Assembly: GCF_009834875.1 (NCBI RefSeq)
Contig: NZ_WVHT01000011.1
Location: forward strand, 1-64,000
Direction: 5' to 3'
Length of the DNA stretch: 64,000 nucleotides
From: Hufsiella arboris
GTDB lineage: Bacteria > Bacteroidota > Bacteroidia > Sphingobacteriales > Sphingobacteriaceae
The translations under genes were made by a program, and so were the position numbers. Below are positions 45,617-55,361 of this stretch, piece by piece. The notes beneath the pieces were generated by a model. The model saw nothing but the letters and a program-made list of their open reading frames with translations. It searched no databases and was not told the DNA's origin. Position 1 is the first letter of the stretch; every line of letters starts with the position of its first letter.

Positions 45617-46945
45617 ATGAGCACATTAAAAATACTGTTGTCTGTTACCTTTTTGCTGGGACTATTATCCTGTTCAAAAAAAGATAGTGCCGGTGTGCCC
45701 TCTCCTGGTAAACCACCAGGAGAAAAAACCGGTCTCAAATACGATACAACCGGCCTTAGGTATAAATCGTATTCCAAATTGGTTATGGCCGGTTACCAGG
45801 GATGGTTCGCAGCCGAAGGAGACGGATCCAATCGCGGCTGGTATCATTACCAGGGTCCAGGAGGTTTTTATCCCGGAAATACGAACGTGGATTTTTGGCC
45901 TGATATCACCGAATACAGCAAAACGTATAAGTCGCCATTCAAATTTGCCAACGGAAATGACGCTTACCTTTATAGTCCGTATAACGAGGAAAGCGTTGAT
46001 CTTCATTTTAAATGGATGAAAGATTACGGCATTGACGGCGTTCATATGCAGCGTTTCGTTGGTGAGGTAAAACCGACTAATCCTTCGGGTAAAAGGCACT
46101 TCAACAAAGTTCTTGGGAACGCACTTAAGGCGGCAAAAAAATATGGCCGGGCAATCAGCGTCATGTACGATTTGAGTGGTTGTACAAGCAGTGATCTTGA
46201 TTACATTCAGCAGGACTTAAAAGAGCTGGTTAATACATTCAAACTTTTTGACAGCAAGGAAAATCCCACCTACCTGTTCCATAACGGCAAACCGCTGGTT
46301 ACAATATGGGGCGTAGGGTTTAACGATAATCGGAAATATACTATTGATGACGTAAACAAGCTGGTTGACAAGCTTAAAGGCGACGATTTTGGGGTGTCGG
46401 TGATGCTGGGAGTTCCTTACTATTGGCGCACCCTTGGAAATGACACGGAGAAATCGCCGGCACTGCATGAGCTGATAAAAAAAGCTGACATCATTATGCC
46501 CTGGGCGGTCGGCAGGTTTGACTCGAAGGCTTACAATTCCAAAAATGTTTACGACGATATACAATGGTGCAAAACCAATAAGGTCGACTACGTTCCGCTT
46601 GTGTTTCCTGGTTTTTCGTGGGGAAATATGCACAAGGACCCCGTAATTTATAATGCGATCCCCAGGCTGAAGGGCGATTTCCTCTGGCAGCAGATTGCCG
46701 GCGCAAAAAATGCCGGCGCCGGTTCCCTATACGTCGCGATGTTTGACGAAATCGACGAGGGCACGGCTATTTTTAAAACTGCAAGAGAAGCTGACACCCC
46801 ACTTAACGGAACCGGCGGCCTGCGTTTTATGGGAATTGAAAACGACCTCCCTTCCGATTATTATTTGTGGCTCACAGGCCAGGGAGCCAGATGGTTTCAT
46901 GGTGAACAGGGGTTCAACTTATCCAAACCGGCCAGAAATCCTTAA
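45617..46945 (+). CDS. GH71/99-like glycoside hydrolase, lipoprotein (copy 1)
   Basis: A 442-aa lipoprotein (LLGLLSCSKKDS). The core begins with VMAGYQGWFAAEGDG, then WPDITEYSKTY, DGVHMQRFVGEV, AISVMYDLSGC and ends with YVAMFDEIDEGTAIF. The last motif places E378 and E381 three residues apart, corresponding to the paired glutamates of the GH99 NEWHEG motif, the catalytic residues of endo-alpha-mannosidases. The fold is therefore most likely a GH99/GH71-type TIM barrel acting on alpha-linked glycans at the cell surface. Substrate is unproven. A paralogue lies two genes downstream. Confidence 0.8.
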   Translation: MSTLKILLSVTFLLGLLSCSKKDSAGVPSPGKPPGEKTGLKYDTTGLRYKSYSKLVMAGYQGWFAAEGDGSNRGWYHYQGPGGFYPGNTNVDFWPDITEYSKTYKSPFKFANGNDAYLYSPYNEESVDLHFKWMKDYGIDGVHMQRFVGEVKPTNPSGKRHFNKVLGNALKAAKKYGRAISVMYDLSGCTSSDLDYIQQDLKELVNTFKLFDSKENPTYLFHNGKPLVTIWGVGFNDNRKYTIDDVNKLVDKLKGDDFGVSVMLGVPYYWRTLGNDTEKSPALHELIKKADIIMPWAVGRFDSKAYNSKNVYDDIQWCKTNKVDYVPLVFPGFSWGNMHKDPVIYNAIPRLKGDFLWQQIAGAKNAGAGSLYVAMFDEIDEGTAIFKTAREADTPLNGTGGLRFMGIENDLPSDYYLWLTGQGARWFHGEQGFNLSKPARNP

Positions 46946-46978
46946 ACAAACCAATTATAAACTTAAAAGATAAAGGAC

Positions 46979-48649
46979 ATGAAATTTATAAAACTAATGA
47001 TGGTATTATCCATCTTCTTAAGCGGACTGTTGTTTAACAGCTGCAAAAAAGAAACCTATCTCTCGCGGGATACTTCCGGCCTTGTACCGCCGGATGATCC
47101 GGATGACCCTGATCAGCCAGATCCAACTTTCGTGCTGTTCGACAGTGCGGATTCTGATACGGGCTGGGAAATCGTCGGGCCGAAAAGTGTCGAAACGACC
47201 GGGATGAAGGAAGGTAAGGGTTATCTGAAATCAACCATCAAACAGGGCGAAGATTATATGCATTTCATCAAAAAGCCGGCTTCAGCCACAAATCCAAACC
47301 TGACAAAGGAAAATGGCCAGCTCACCTTTTGGTTTTATGTATCAAACGTGGCAGATATAAAAGCTGACGGGCAGGTTGAAATCAGCAGCTCGGGCGAATC
47401 GGATAAAAAGGAACTCGCCTGGCCGGTCGCCTCTTTGTTGCCTTCACTAAAAAATGGCTGGAACGAGGTTAAACTAAACTTCAAGGATGGCGAGTCTACG
47501 TCTGACGGTGGCGCTGATATTGCGGCAATTAATTTCTTCCGCATTTTCTTCTGGACAAACGACAAGAACCACGCGGATCTGACTGTAGGTGTAGATGCTG
47601 TGGGCTTTGTAGCGTCCAGCGGCACTCCAGGCGGCCCGGCCCAGGAATGGTTATTTGACGGAGCGGACTCTGATGCCGGATGGGAAATAGTAGGCCCGAA
47701 AAGCGTTGAAACGTCCGGAAAAAAGGAAGGGACAGGTTATCTGAAATCAACCATTGTAAAGGGTGAGGACTACATGCATTTTATTAAAAAGGCTTCCACA
47801 CCGCTTGTTACCGGGCTGACAAAAGCGAACGGACAGCTTTCATTCTGGTTTTATGTTTCGAGTGTGGCGGATCTTAAGGAAGATGGTCAGATCGAACTGA
47901 CAAGCTCGGGCGAATCTGATAAAAAAGAATATGCCTGGTCGGTGGCGAAATTGATCCCAACCCTGAAAAATGGCTGGAACGAGATTAAGCTGAACTTCTC
48001 CGATGCCGAGCTTTCTTCCGATGGCGGACCGGATCTCGCGGCCGGATTTAACTTTTTCCGCATTTACTTCTGGACTAAAGACAAAAACCACGAGGATGTA
48101 ACTGTCGGAGTCGATGGTATCAAATTGTCGGTAACCAGCGGTGGGCCTGCGCCAATTTCGGTAGCTTTTGACAGCGCCGATTCTGACAAAGACTGGGAAG
48201 TAGTGGGACCGAAAAGTATTGAAACAAGCGGCAAAAAGGAAGGTACTGGTTATTTGAAGTCGGCGATTCTGAAAGGCGAGGATTACATGCACTTTATCAA
48301 ACGTGCGCCGGCCGCTATCAATCCCGGTTTAACAAAAGAGAATGGTCAGTTTGCCTTCTGGTTTTATGTTTCGGACGTGAGCACATTGAAGGAAGATGGC
48401 CAGATCGAACTGACCAGCTCGGGGAAATCGGATTCAAAAGAATATGCCTGGTCTGTTGCCAAGCTGATCCCAACGCTTAAAAACGGATGGAATGAAGTTA
48501 AGCTTAATTTTAGCGACGCCGAAGTTTCAGCGGACGGCGAGCCTGACCTGGCTGCGCTGAACTTTTTCCGGATCTATTTCTGGACGAAAGACAAAGCTCA
48601 TGATGACGTAGCCGTTGGCGTTGACGATCTGCGATTCCTTTCAAAATAA
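46979..48649 (+). CDS. Triple-repeat surface lipoprotein, putative glycan-binding
   Basis: A 556-aa lipoprotein (lipobox LLFNSCKKE, Cys22) with a Pro/Asp-rich linker (PPDDPDDPDQPDP) followed by three tandem domains of about 165 aa starting near residues 51, 224 and 395. Each domain contains W-I/V-VGPKSVET, GEDYMHFIKK, GQ-FWFYVS, SSGESDKKE, LKNGWNEVKLNF and NFFRI-FWT-DK and ends in VGVD. The strand pattern suggests a galactose-binding-like jelly roll, so a multivalent carbohydrate-binding role is likely. It has no catalytic motif. Located between two GH71/99-like genes, it takes the place a surface glycan-binding protein would have in this PUL. I do not recognise a named family. Confidence 0.7.
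   Translation: MKFIKLMMVLSIFLSGLLFNSCKKETYLSRDTSGLVPPDDPDDPDQPDPTFVLFDSADSDTGWEIVGPKSVETTGMKEGKGYLKSTIKQGEDYMHFIKKPASATNPNLTKENGQLTFWFYVSNVADIKADGQVEISSSGESDKKELAWPVASLLPSLKNGWNEVKLNFKDGESTSDGGADIAAINFFRIFFWTNDKNHADLTVGVDAVGFVASSGTPGGPAQEWLFDGADSDAGWEIVGPKSVETSGKKEGTGYLKSTIVKGEDYMHFIKKASTPLVTGLTKANGQLSFWFYVSSVADLKEDGQIELTSSGESDKKEYAWSVAKLIPTLKNGWNEIKLNFSDAELSSDGGPDLAAGFNFFRIYFWTKDKNHEDVTVGVDGIKLSVTSGGPAPISVAFDSADSDKDWEVVGPKSIETSGKKEGTGYLKSAILKGEDYMHFIKRAPAAINPGLTKENGQFAFWFYVSDVSTLKEDGQIELTSSGKSDSKEYAWSVAKLIPTLKNGWNEVKLNFSDAEVSADGEPDLAALNFFRIYFWTKDKAHDDVAVGVDDLRFLSK
47129..48646 (+). repeat. Three tandem ~500-bp coding repeats
   Basis: The repeats begin at about 47129, 47648 and 48161 and encode the three domains of the lipoprotein. 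Units 2 and 3 are closest to each other (KKEGTGYLKS, LKEDGQIELTSSG and KEYAWSVAKLIPTLKNGWNE are shared), while unit 1 is more diverged. This order suggests an older duplication followed by a more recent one. Confidence 0.8.
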
Positions 48650-48704
48650 TTTTTACACAGATGCCGGGAATCATCCTGGCATCTGCTTTTTGCGACCTCC
48701 GGAT

Positions 48705-49970
48705 ATGAAATTCAAGACAAATAAATTACCGCTATTAATCCTGATCATTTTATTTTCAAGCTGCTCAAAGAAGAGCAACGAGGAAAAGCCTGACCCTCCA
48801 AAGCCTGCCGACGATAATCCGGAATGGCCCTCACCGGCAGGAGATATAGTCGGAAAAATCACGGTCGGCTACCAGGGTTGGTTCGCCGCTAAAGGGGATG
48901 GTTCGCCTATCGATGCCTGGTGGCATTGGACCCAGGACTGGTCGAAAACACCATCACCAAATAACCTCGGCATCAAATCATGGCCGGATGTAAGAGACTA
49001 CACGAATACCTATCAAACAGGTTTTGCTAATTTGAATAATGGCCAGCCCGCCAAACTTTTCTCATCATTCAGCGATCAAACGGTTGACATCCAGTTTTCC
49101 TGGATGAAACAGTTCGACATCGATGTTGCCGCTTTACAGCGTTTTAATCCCAACGGAATTGAAGGCCCGGTTCGTGATGCGATAACTGCTAAAGTTAAAG
49201 CCGCATCCGAAAAATACGGCCGCAAATTTTACATTATGTACGACGTAAGCGGCTGGACAGCTATGCAGCCGGAAATAAAAACCGACTGGACAAATAAAAT
49301 GAAGGCCTATACCTCGTCTTCTGCTTATGCCAGGCAAAATAATAAACCGGTTGTATGTATCTGGGGATTTGGATTTAACGATAATAATCACCCATGGTCG
49401 GCAAGTGCCTGCATCGACGTTATAAAATGGTTTAAAGATCAGGGATGTTATGTGATCGGCGGCGTGCCCACCAACTGGCGCACACAAACGAGCGATTCCC
49501 GTTCCGGCTTTATCGAGGTCTATAAATCGTTGAATATGATTTCCCCCTGGATGGTTGGCCGGATCGGTAACGCCAATCAATCAGACGGATTTTACGTGCA
49601 AACCAACAAGCCGGATATGGATTTTTGTAAGAAAAACGGTATTGACTACCAGCCTTGTGTTTTGCCGGGCGACTTGCAGGAAAAACAACGGGCGCATGGT
49701 GATTTTATGTGGAGGCAGTTTTATAATATGGTCCGGCTTGGCGTCCAGGGTATTTATATCTCCATGTTCGACGAATACAACGAAGGCAACCAGATAGCAA
49801 AAACAGCGGAAAATACTTCGATGATCCCGGCAGGATCAACTTTTATTACCTTAGATGAAGATGGAACTGCTTGCTCGTCAGATTACTACTTACGTTTAAC
49901 AGGCGACGGTGGTAAAATGCTAAAAGGACAAATTGCATTAACCGATAAAAGGCCGACATCACCCAAATAA
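48705..49970 (+). CDS. GH71/99-like glycoside hydrolase, lipoprotein (copy 2)
   Basis: A 421-aa lipoprotein. The ATG at 48705 gives a proper signal peptide and lipobox (LILFSSCSKKSN); a longer frame from 48615 overlaps the previous gene. It shares the architecture of the enzyme at 45617: ITVGYQGWFAAKGDG, WPDVRDYTNTY, KFYIMYDVSGW, VCIWGFGFNDN, and the catalytic-type motif SMFDEYNEGNQI with E357 and E360 three residues apart. The two paralogues have diverged in loops (copy 1 has longer inserts), suggesting different linkage or subsite preferences on the same glycan. Confidence 0.8.
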   Translation: MKFKTNKLPLLILIILFSSCSKKSNEEKPDPPKPADDNPEWPSPAGDIVGKITVGYQGWFAAKGDGSPIDAWWHWTQDWSKTPSPNNLGIKSWPDVRDYTNTYQTGFANLNNGQPAKLFSSFSDQTVDIQFSWMKQFDIDVAALQRFNPNGIEGPVRDAITAKVKAASEKYGRKFYIMYDVSGWTAMQPEIKTDWTNKMKAYTSSSAYARQNNKPVVCIWGFGFNDNNHPWSASACIDVIKWFKDQGCYVIGGVPTNWRTQTSDSRSGFIEVYKSLNMISPWMVGRIGNANQSDGFYVQTNKPDMDFCKKNGIDYQPCVLPGDLQEKQRAHGDFMWRQFYNMVRLGVQGIYISMFDEYNEGNQIAKTAENTSMIPAGSTFITLDEDGTACSSDYYLRLTGDGGKMLKGQIALTDKRPTSPK

Positions 49971-50007
49971 GATAGACTGAAAAATTCCGGTACGTAGTTT
50001 GAATTTA

Positions 50008-52494
50008 ATGGCCAAAAACCTGCTTCTTTTAATTTCTTTCGTGTTTACGCTGCCTCTAAAAACATTTTCGCAGGCCGGCACCGATCGCATTGAACCTGCC
50101 ACAAAAAGGAATAGCAAGATCACAGCATCCTGGGATGACCGTGCGACATTTTCGGGAACAGGTAGGAAACCTGACGGAAACCACCTGTTATGGTATCGTC
50201 AACCCGCGAAGATCTGGGAAGAAGCCTTGCCTTTGGGTAACGGCAGAATCGGGGCCATGATGTTCGGCGGCGTTTCTGACGAGCGGATCCAGCTGAATGA
50301 AAGCACCTTGTGGGATGGACAGCCATTAAATCCCAATAATCCCAATGCGCTTAAAGTACTTCCGGTAGTAAGGAAACTGTTATTTGAAAATAGGAATAAT
50401 GAAGCGGTTGCACTCGCTGAAAAGAATATGCTGGGCCGGCCTCCCGGTGTCAGGCCATACCAGTCGCTGGGCGAACTTTGGTTTGATACACCGCAAACAA
50501 GGGCGGAAAATTATGTACGGTCGCTCGATCTTTCACAAGCTGTAACAAGGATAAAGTTTCGTTCCGGCAACACCGGATTCCGGCGAGAAGCATTTTCATC
50601 CTTAACAGACGGCGTTCTTGTTATTCATCTGACAGCTGATAAACCCGGGTTAATAAGCTTGAACCTGATGTTTAAACGCGAAGAAAATGCAGTTTGTGAG
50701 AATTATTCCGCTGATAAATCGTCATTGATTCTCCATGGGCAATTGCCTGCCAGGGATTCGACGGGAAAGCAGGTTGGTCTGCATTTTGCAGCCCGGCTGA
50801 AGGCCGTCAATAAAGGAGGAACAATTTCTGTTTCCAACGGAATTATGAGCATCAAAAATGCTGATTCGGTTACTTTGCTTATTGCAGCAGCCACTGATTA
50901 TCCCGGCTTTTCCGGATCGGCGGACTGGGGCAAAAAGCCCGGTCCCAACCCGGTAGTTCTCTGTAATAAAGCAATAACATCAGCCGGCAAAATTTCTTAC
51001 CAAGATCTGAAAGCACGGCATATCTCTGCTTACCGGAAATTATTCGATCGCGTGGATCTTTTGATCAGCGATCCGACAGATACCGACAGTTTGCTGCCCA
51101 CCGATCAGCAACTGGCGCAGGCAGCACGGGCAGGCACCCCAAGTCCTAAGCTGGTGGAAGATTACTTCCAGTTTGGCAGATACCTGCTGATCTCATCGTC
51201 GCAGCCTGGCGGAATGCCGGCAAATCTGCAGGGTTTATGGGCTTGGCAAATGAACCCGCCCTGGAATGCCGATTTCCATACAAATATTAATGTACAAATG
51301 AACTATTGGCCGGCGGAGATCACCAACTTACCGGAAATGCATTTGCCATTGTTCGAACTGGAAAAGGCGTTAGTTAAGCCGGGGTCGGTCACGGCAAAAA
51401 CTTTATATGGTGCAAGAGGATGGGTTGTTCATCACTTAACGGATGCCTGGGGTTATACCGCTCCGGCGGACGGCCCGCAGGGGATCTGGCCTATGGGAGC
51501 GGCATGGCTGGTACAGCATGCCTGGGAACATTATAATTTCAGTGGAGATAAGGCGTTCCTGCAAAAAACCGGTTACCCCTTGATGAAAGGTGCTGCTGAA
51601 TTTATGATGGACTTTCTCGTCGAAGCGCCTGCCGGTACCGCTTACGCCGGCAAGCTGGTTACCAATCCTTCCTACTCGCCTGAAAATGCATTTATTTTAC
51701 CTGACGGAACGCAATCGGTTTTTACATATGGCGCGACTATGGACCTGGAAATTATTCATGACCTGCTGACCAACTGCATCGCGGCTGCGAAAGTGCTTCA
51801 TGTGGACGATAATTTTAGGGATGAATGTGTGAAAACGTTATCCCGGCTGGCCCGAATTCGTATCAGCCGGGCTACCGGTCGCATTATGGAATGGGCAGAG
51901 GACTATAAAGAGGCTGAGCCGCATCACCGGCATACCTCGCATCTTTTCGGCCTGTATCCCGGAAACCAGATAACCATGTACGGAACACCTGAACTGGCTG
52001 CCGCAGCACGCAAAACATTGGAAGCCCGCGGCGATGACGGCACCGGGTGGAGCCTGGCCTGGAAGATCAACATGTGGAACCGCCTGCTGGACGGAGACCA
52101 TGCTTACCGGCTGCTGTCGGTTTTGTTAGCCACCAAAACACTCCCAAACCTTTTCGATAATCATCCGCCTTTTCAAATTGATGGAAATTTCGGCGCGACG
52201 GTGGCAATTGCCGAGATGTTCGTTCAGAGTCAGCTATCCACTGCGGACGGAAGTTTTGAAATTCAACTTCTTCCTGCACTGCCTTCATCCTGGAAGAATG
52301 GCTTTGTAAAAGGACTTCGCGCTCGCGGTGGATTTACCTTGGACGTTGAATGGAAGGACGGGAAATTAGTATCAGCTCAAATAGTATCTGCACTTGGAAA
52401 ACCGCTGCATCTACGTTCGGGGTCCCTGACAGCGGTATACCCCACTAAAACCGGCCAGGTGGTTAAAATTACTCCAGAACTTAAAACAGAATAA
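50008..52494 (+). CDS. GH95-family glycosidase (alpha-L-fucosidase/galactosidase)
   Basis: An 828-aa secreted enzyme; the ATG at 50008 starts a normal signal peptide (ending in KTFSQ). GH95 signatures are clear: [60 protein letters not shown] and [18 protein letters not shown]. The family uses an inverting mechanism with carboxylates in an (alpha/alpha)6 barrel. Members cleave terminal alpha-1,2-fucose or alpha-L-galactose. It follows the second GH71/99-like gene by 37 bp, so it belongs to the same operon. Confidence 0.93.
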   Translation: MAKNLLLLISFVFTLPLKTFSQAGTDRIEPATKRNSKITASWDDRATFSGTGRKPDGNHLLWYRQPAKIWEEALPLGNGRIGAMMFGGVSDERIQLNESTLWDGQPLNPNNPNALKVLPVVRKLLFENRNNEAVALAEKNMLGRPPGVRPYQSLGELWFDTPQTRAENYVRSLDLSQAVTRIKFRSGNTGFRREAFSSLTDGVLVIHLTADKPGLISLNLMFKREENAVCENYSADKSSLILHGQLPARDSTGKQVGLHFAARLKAVNKGGTISVSNGIMSIKNADSVTLLIAAATDYPGFSGSADWGKKPGPNPVVLCNKAITSAGKISYQDLKARHISAYRKLFDRVDLLISDPTDTDSLLPTDQQLAQAARAGTPSPKLVEDYFQFGRYLLISSSQPGGMPANLQGLWAWQMNPPWNADFHTNINVQMNYWPAEITNLPEMHLPLFELEKALVKPGSVTAKTLYGARGWVVHHLTDAWGYTAPADGPQGIWPMGAAWLVQHAWEHYNFSGDKAFLQKTGYPLMKGAAEFMMDFLVEAPAGTAYAGKLVTNPSYSPENAFILPDGTQSVFTYGATMDLEIIHDLLTNCIAAAKVLHVDDNFRDECVKTLSRLARIRISRATGRIMEWAEDYKEAEPHHRHTSHLFGLYPGNQITMYGTPELAAAARKTLEARGDDGTGWSLAWKINMWNRLLDGDHAYRLLSVLLATKTLPNLFDNHPPFQIDGNFGATVAIAEMFVQSQLSTADGSFEIQLLPALPSSWKNGFVKGLRARGGFTLDVEWKDGKLVSAQIVSALGKPLHLRSGSLTAVYPTKTGQVVKITPELKTE

Positions 52495-52513
52495 AACTCA
52501 AAATTCAATATTG

Positions 52514-54745
52514 ATGAACGCGGTATTTATAAAAAATATTTTAACCACCACGCTTTGTATCACGACAAGCGTGGCTTTAAGTCAAAACAATGCGGGCACC
52601 GGCAACCTGCAGTATATCGATCCGACTATTGGAAATGTTGGTCAGCTGCTCGAACCAACACGCCCTACGGTTCAGCTTCCCAACCAGATGATCCGGATGT
52701 TCCCAATACGAGGCAGTTACATGAACGATCAGATTTCGAGCTTCCCATTGAATGTTGTCTCACACAGGCTGGGCGAAGTGTTCGCCATGAAGCCATCTGT
52801 TAAAACGGCCGGCCCGGATGCCTGGAAGCAGCCACAGACATTCGATCATGACCTGGAGGTGACCCGTCCCTGGTATTATTCAACCTATCTCGTCGATGAT
52901 GACATTACCGTCGATTTTACAACCGGAAGGAAAGCAGCCATCTATCGCATAAAATTCCCATCAACGAGGAAATCTAAATCGCTGTTGTTCAGCTTATACA
53001 ATTCAGGAAATGGCTCTTTCGCACTCACTTCGTTTAATGAGATTGAAGGAATGGAGACGTATCATGATGACATTAAAGTCTATTTGTACGGGAAGTTTAA
53101 TAGCACCGGTTTGGCAGGAACCGGCACTGAAAATCAATTGTCTCCGGAAAAGAAAGTTGAGGGTAAAAACGTAAAAGCCTGGATTCGCTTTAAGGATGAT
53201 GTTCAGAACGTCGAATTCAGGTATGCTATTTCCTACGTCAGCGCAGAACAAGCACGGAAAAATTTTAAAGAACTTGAGGGAAAAAGCTTTGATGACCTGA
53301 AATCTTCCGGAGAGCAAACCTGGTTAAAAGAATTCAGCAAGATCGAGGTAGAAGGTGGAACAACAGCTCAGAAGAGATCGTTTTATACGGCCCTGTATCG
53401 CTGTAATGAGCGAATGGTTGATATCACAGAAGACGGCCAATATTACAGCGGCTATGACAAAAAAGTTCATAAAACCACCCGGCCGTTTTATGTGGATGAC
53501 TGGACTTGGGACACCTACCTGGCCTTGCATCCCTTACGAACTATCATCAACCCGAAGATGGAAGAAGACATGCTGAATTCATATGTTAACATGTATGAGC
53601 AAAGCGGCTGGATGCCGACCTTCCCGGTACTGTTTGGTGATAACCCCTGCATGAATGGCTTCCACTCAACGATCATGTTCCTTGACGACTACCGGAAAGG
53701 GATCAGGAATTTCGATACCCAGAAAGCTTACCAGGGAATGCTGAAAAACGCCGACCAGGCGACGATGCTGCCCTGGGAAAACGGCCCGAAAACATCGCTG
53801 GATGATTTTTATCACAGCAAAGGTTATTTTCCTGCATTGAAAAAAGGCGAGAAGGAAAATGTTCCGGAGGTGCATTCCTTTGAGAAACGCCAGGCTGTCG
53901 CCGTAACGTTAGGTGGTGCTTACGATGACTGGGCCGTAGGGCAGTTTGCAAAGGAGCTTGGAAAAAATGACGACGTAAAGCGTTTTGAAACGAGGGCGTT
54001 GAACTACGGAAATCTTTGGAATAATGATGCGAAGATGTTCCTGCCAAAAGACTCGGCAGGTAACTGGATCAGCATCGATCCGAAGTTTGACGGTGGAATG
54101 GGCGGCCGCGATTATTACGATGAAAATAACGGTTGGACCTATCTCTGGCAGGTTCAACACGATATTAACGGCCTGATTGGATTGATGGGTGGCAAAGATG
54201 CGTTTGAAGCGAAGCTGGATCAACTTTTCCGTGAGGGCCTTGATCGCAGCAAATATGAATTCTGGGCAAAATTCCCTGACGCGACCGGGTTAGTCGGCCA
54301 ATATTCGATGGGGAACGAGCCGAGTTTCCATATTCCTTATCTGTATAATTATGTTGGAGCGCCCTGGAAAACCCAAAAGCGCATCCGGTTTTTACTGGAT
54401 ACCTGGTTTAAGGATAACGTTTTCGGAATCCCGGGCGATGAGGATGGCGGTGGTATGACAGCATTTGTTGTTTTCTCGTCGATGGGTTTTTACCCGGTAA
54501 CGCCGGGACTGCCGGTTTATACGATAGGGAGCCCTGTTTTTGAAAAAGTGACAATCAATCTGCCAAACAGTAAGCAATTTAAGCTAATCGCCAATAATTG
54601 CTCGACGGTCAATAAATATATTCAGAACGCAAAATTCAATGGCAGGCAATTAAATAAGCCCTGGTTTACACATGAGGAGCTTATTCAGGGCGGTTTGCTG
54701 GAACTTGAAATGGGGCCGAAGCCTAATAAAACCTGGGGAAAATAA
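52514..54745 (+). CDS. GH92-family alpha-mannosidase
   Basis: A 743-aa secreted enzyme; ATG at 52514 is used (a TTG one codon earlier is less likely). GH92 features: N-terminal beta domain with YIDPTIGNVGQLLEPTRP, and the (alpha/alpha)6 domain with YTALYRCN, DDWTWDTYLALHPL, MGNEPSFHIPYLYNYVGAPWK and GDEDGGGMTAF followed by VVFSSMGFYPVTPG. These enzymes are calcium-dependent exo-alpha-mannosidases. The sequence is divergent from standard members, where the last motif usually reads DD.GQMSAWYVFSA. It ends the operon and converges on the glycan-synthesis cassette 19 bp away. Confidence 0.92.
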   Translation: MNAVFIKNILTTTLCITTSVALSQNNAGTGNLQYIDPTIGNVGQLLEPTRPTVQLPNQMIRMFPIRGSYMNDQISSFPLNVVSHRLGEVFAMKPSVKTAGPDAWKQPQTFDHDLEVTRPWYYSTYLVDDDITVDFTTGRKAAIYRIKFPSTRKSKSLLFSLYNSGNGSFALTSFNEIEGMETYHDDIKVYLYGKFNSTGLAGTGTENQLSPEKKVEGKNVKAWIRFKDDVQNVEFRYAISYVSAEQARKNFKELEGKSFDDLKSSGEQTWLKEFSKIEVEGGTTAQKRSFYTALYRCNERMVDITEDGQYYSGYDKKVHKTTRPFYVDDWTWDTYLALHPLRTIINPKMEEDMLNSYVNMYEQSGWMPTFPVLFGDNPCMNGFHSTIMFLDDYRKGIRNFDTQKAYQGMLKNADQATMLPWENGPKTSLDDFYHSKGYFPALKKGEKENVPEVHSFEKRQAVAVTLGGAYDDWAVGQFAKELGKNDDVKRFETRALNYGNLWNNDAKMFLPKDSAGNWISIDPKFDGGMGGRDYYDENNGWTYLWQVQHDINGLIGLMGGKDAFEAKLDQLFREGLDRSKYEFWAKFPDATGLVGQYSMGNEPSFHIPYLYNYVGAPWKTQKRIRFLLDTWFKDNVFGIPGDEDGGGMTAFVVFSSMGFYPVTPGLPVYTIGSPVFEKVTINLPNSKQFKLIANNCSTVNKYIQNAKFNGRQLNKPWFTHEELIQGGLLELEMGPKPNKTWGK

Positions 54746-54764
54746 CAGTGCCTGGCAGTAAAAC

Positions 54765-55358
54765 TCAGTTGCCTGTTTGCCTTAAAACCGCAACAACTGT
54801 TTTAAGTAAGATAGATGTGTCCATACGCAAGTTGCGACGCGAAATATAAATCATGTCGAACTCCATCATTTGCTCCAGGTTTACATTACTTCGCGGTCCT
54901 ACTTGCCACAAACCAGTTATGCCGGGTTTTACGCTATTCCGGAGCATTCGCTGCCCCTCGCTAAGCGATTCAGCCAAAGCAAGCTCGATCGGTCTTGGGC
55001 CAATAAAAGCCATATCTCCCGTTAATACGTTGATAAGCTGCGGCAATTCGTCAATACTGAATCTGCGTGCCAGCTTGCCAGCTTTACCAGCGATCCGTGG
55101 ATCGTTTTTTAAACAGCCGAAATCCTTCCACTCCTGCGCCAACTGCTCATCCTTTTCAATTATACTCGCTAACCTGGCATTCGCATCCGATACCATTGTA
55201 CGCAGCTTCCAAATCAAAAAATGCTGGCCGTTTCTGCCTTCTCTAACCTGTTTGTAAAAGATGGGACCGGGATATTTCGCCTTTATGATCAATGCAAAAA
55301 AAATAATAATCGGCAGGCTGCAAAGCAGCAATATGCTGGCTATGATTTTCGTAAACAT
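54765..55358 (-). CDS. Small phosphoglycosyl transferase (bacterial sugar transferase, PglC type)
   Basis: A 197-aa monotopic enzyme consisting of the catalytic domain only. An N-terminal re-entrant membrane segment (IIASILLLCSLPIIIFFALI) is followed by YKQVREGRNGQHFLIWKLRT, with the KLRT core at about residue 51, and PQLINVLTGDMAFIGPRPIE. It transfers a sugar phosphate to undecaprenyl phosphate, starting a lipid-linked glycan. Length is typical for PglC-like members, in contrast to WcaJ types with extra helices. It is the last gene of a minus-strand cassette, 3 bp after the PIG-L gene. Confidence 0.92.
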   Translation of the reverse strand: MFTKIIASILLLCSLPIIIFFALIIKAKYPGPIFYKQVREGRNGQHFLIWKLRTMVSDANARLASIIEKDEQLAQEWKDFGCLKNDPRIAGKAGKLARRFSIDELPQLINVLTGDMAFIGPRPIELALAESLSEGQRMLRNSVKPGITGLWQVGPRSNVNLEQMMEFDMIYISRRNLRMDTSILLKTVVAVLRQTGN

Positions 55359-55361
55359 GAG

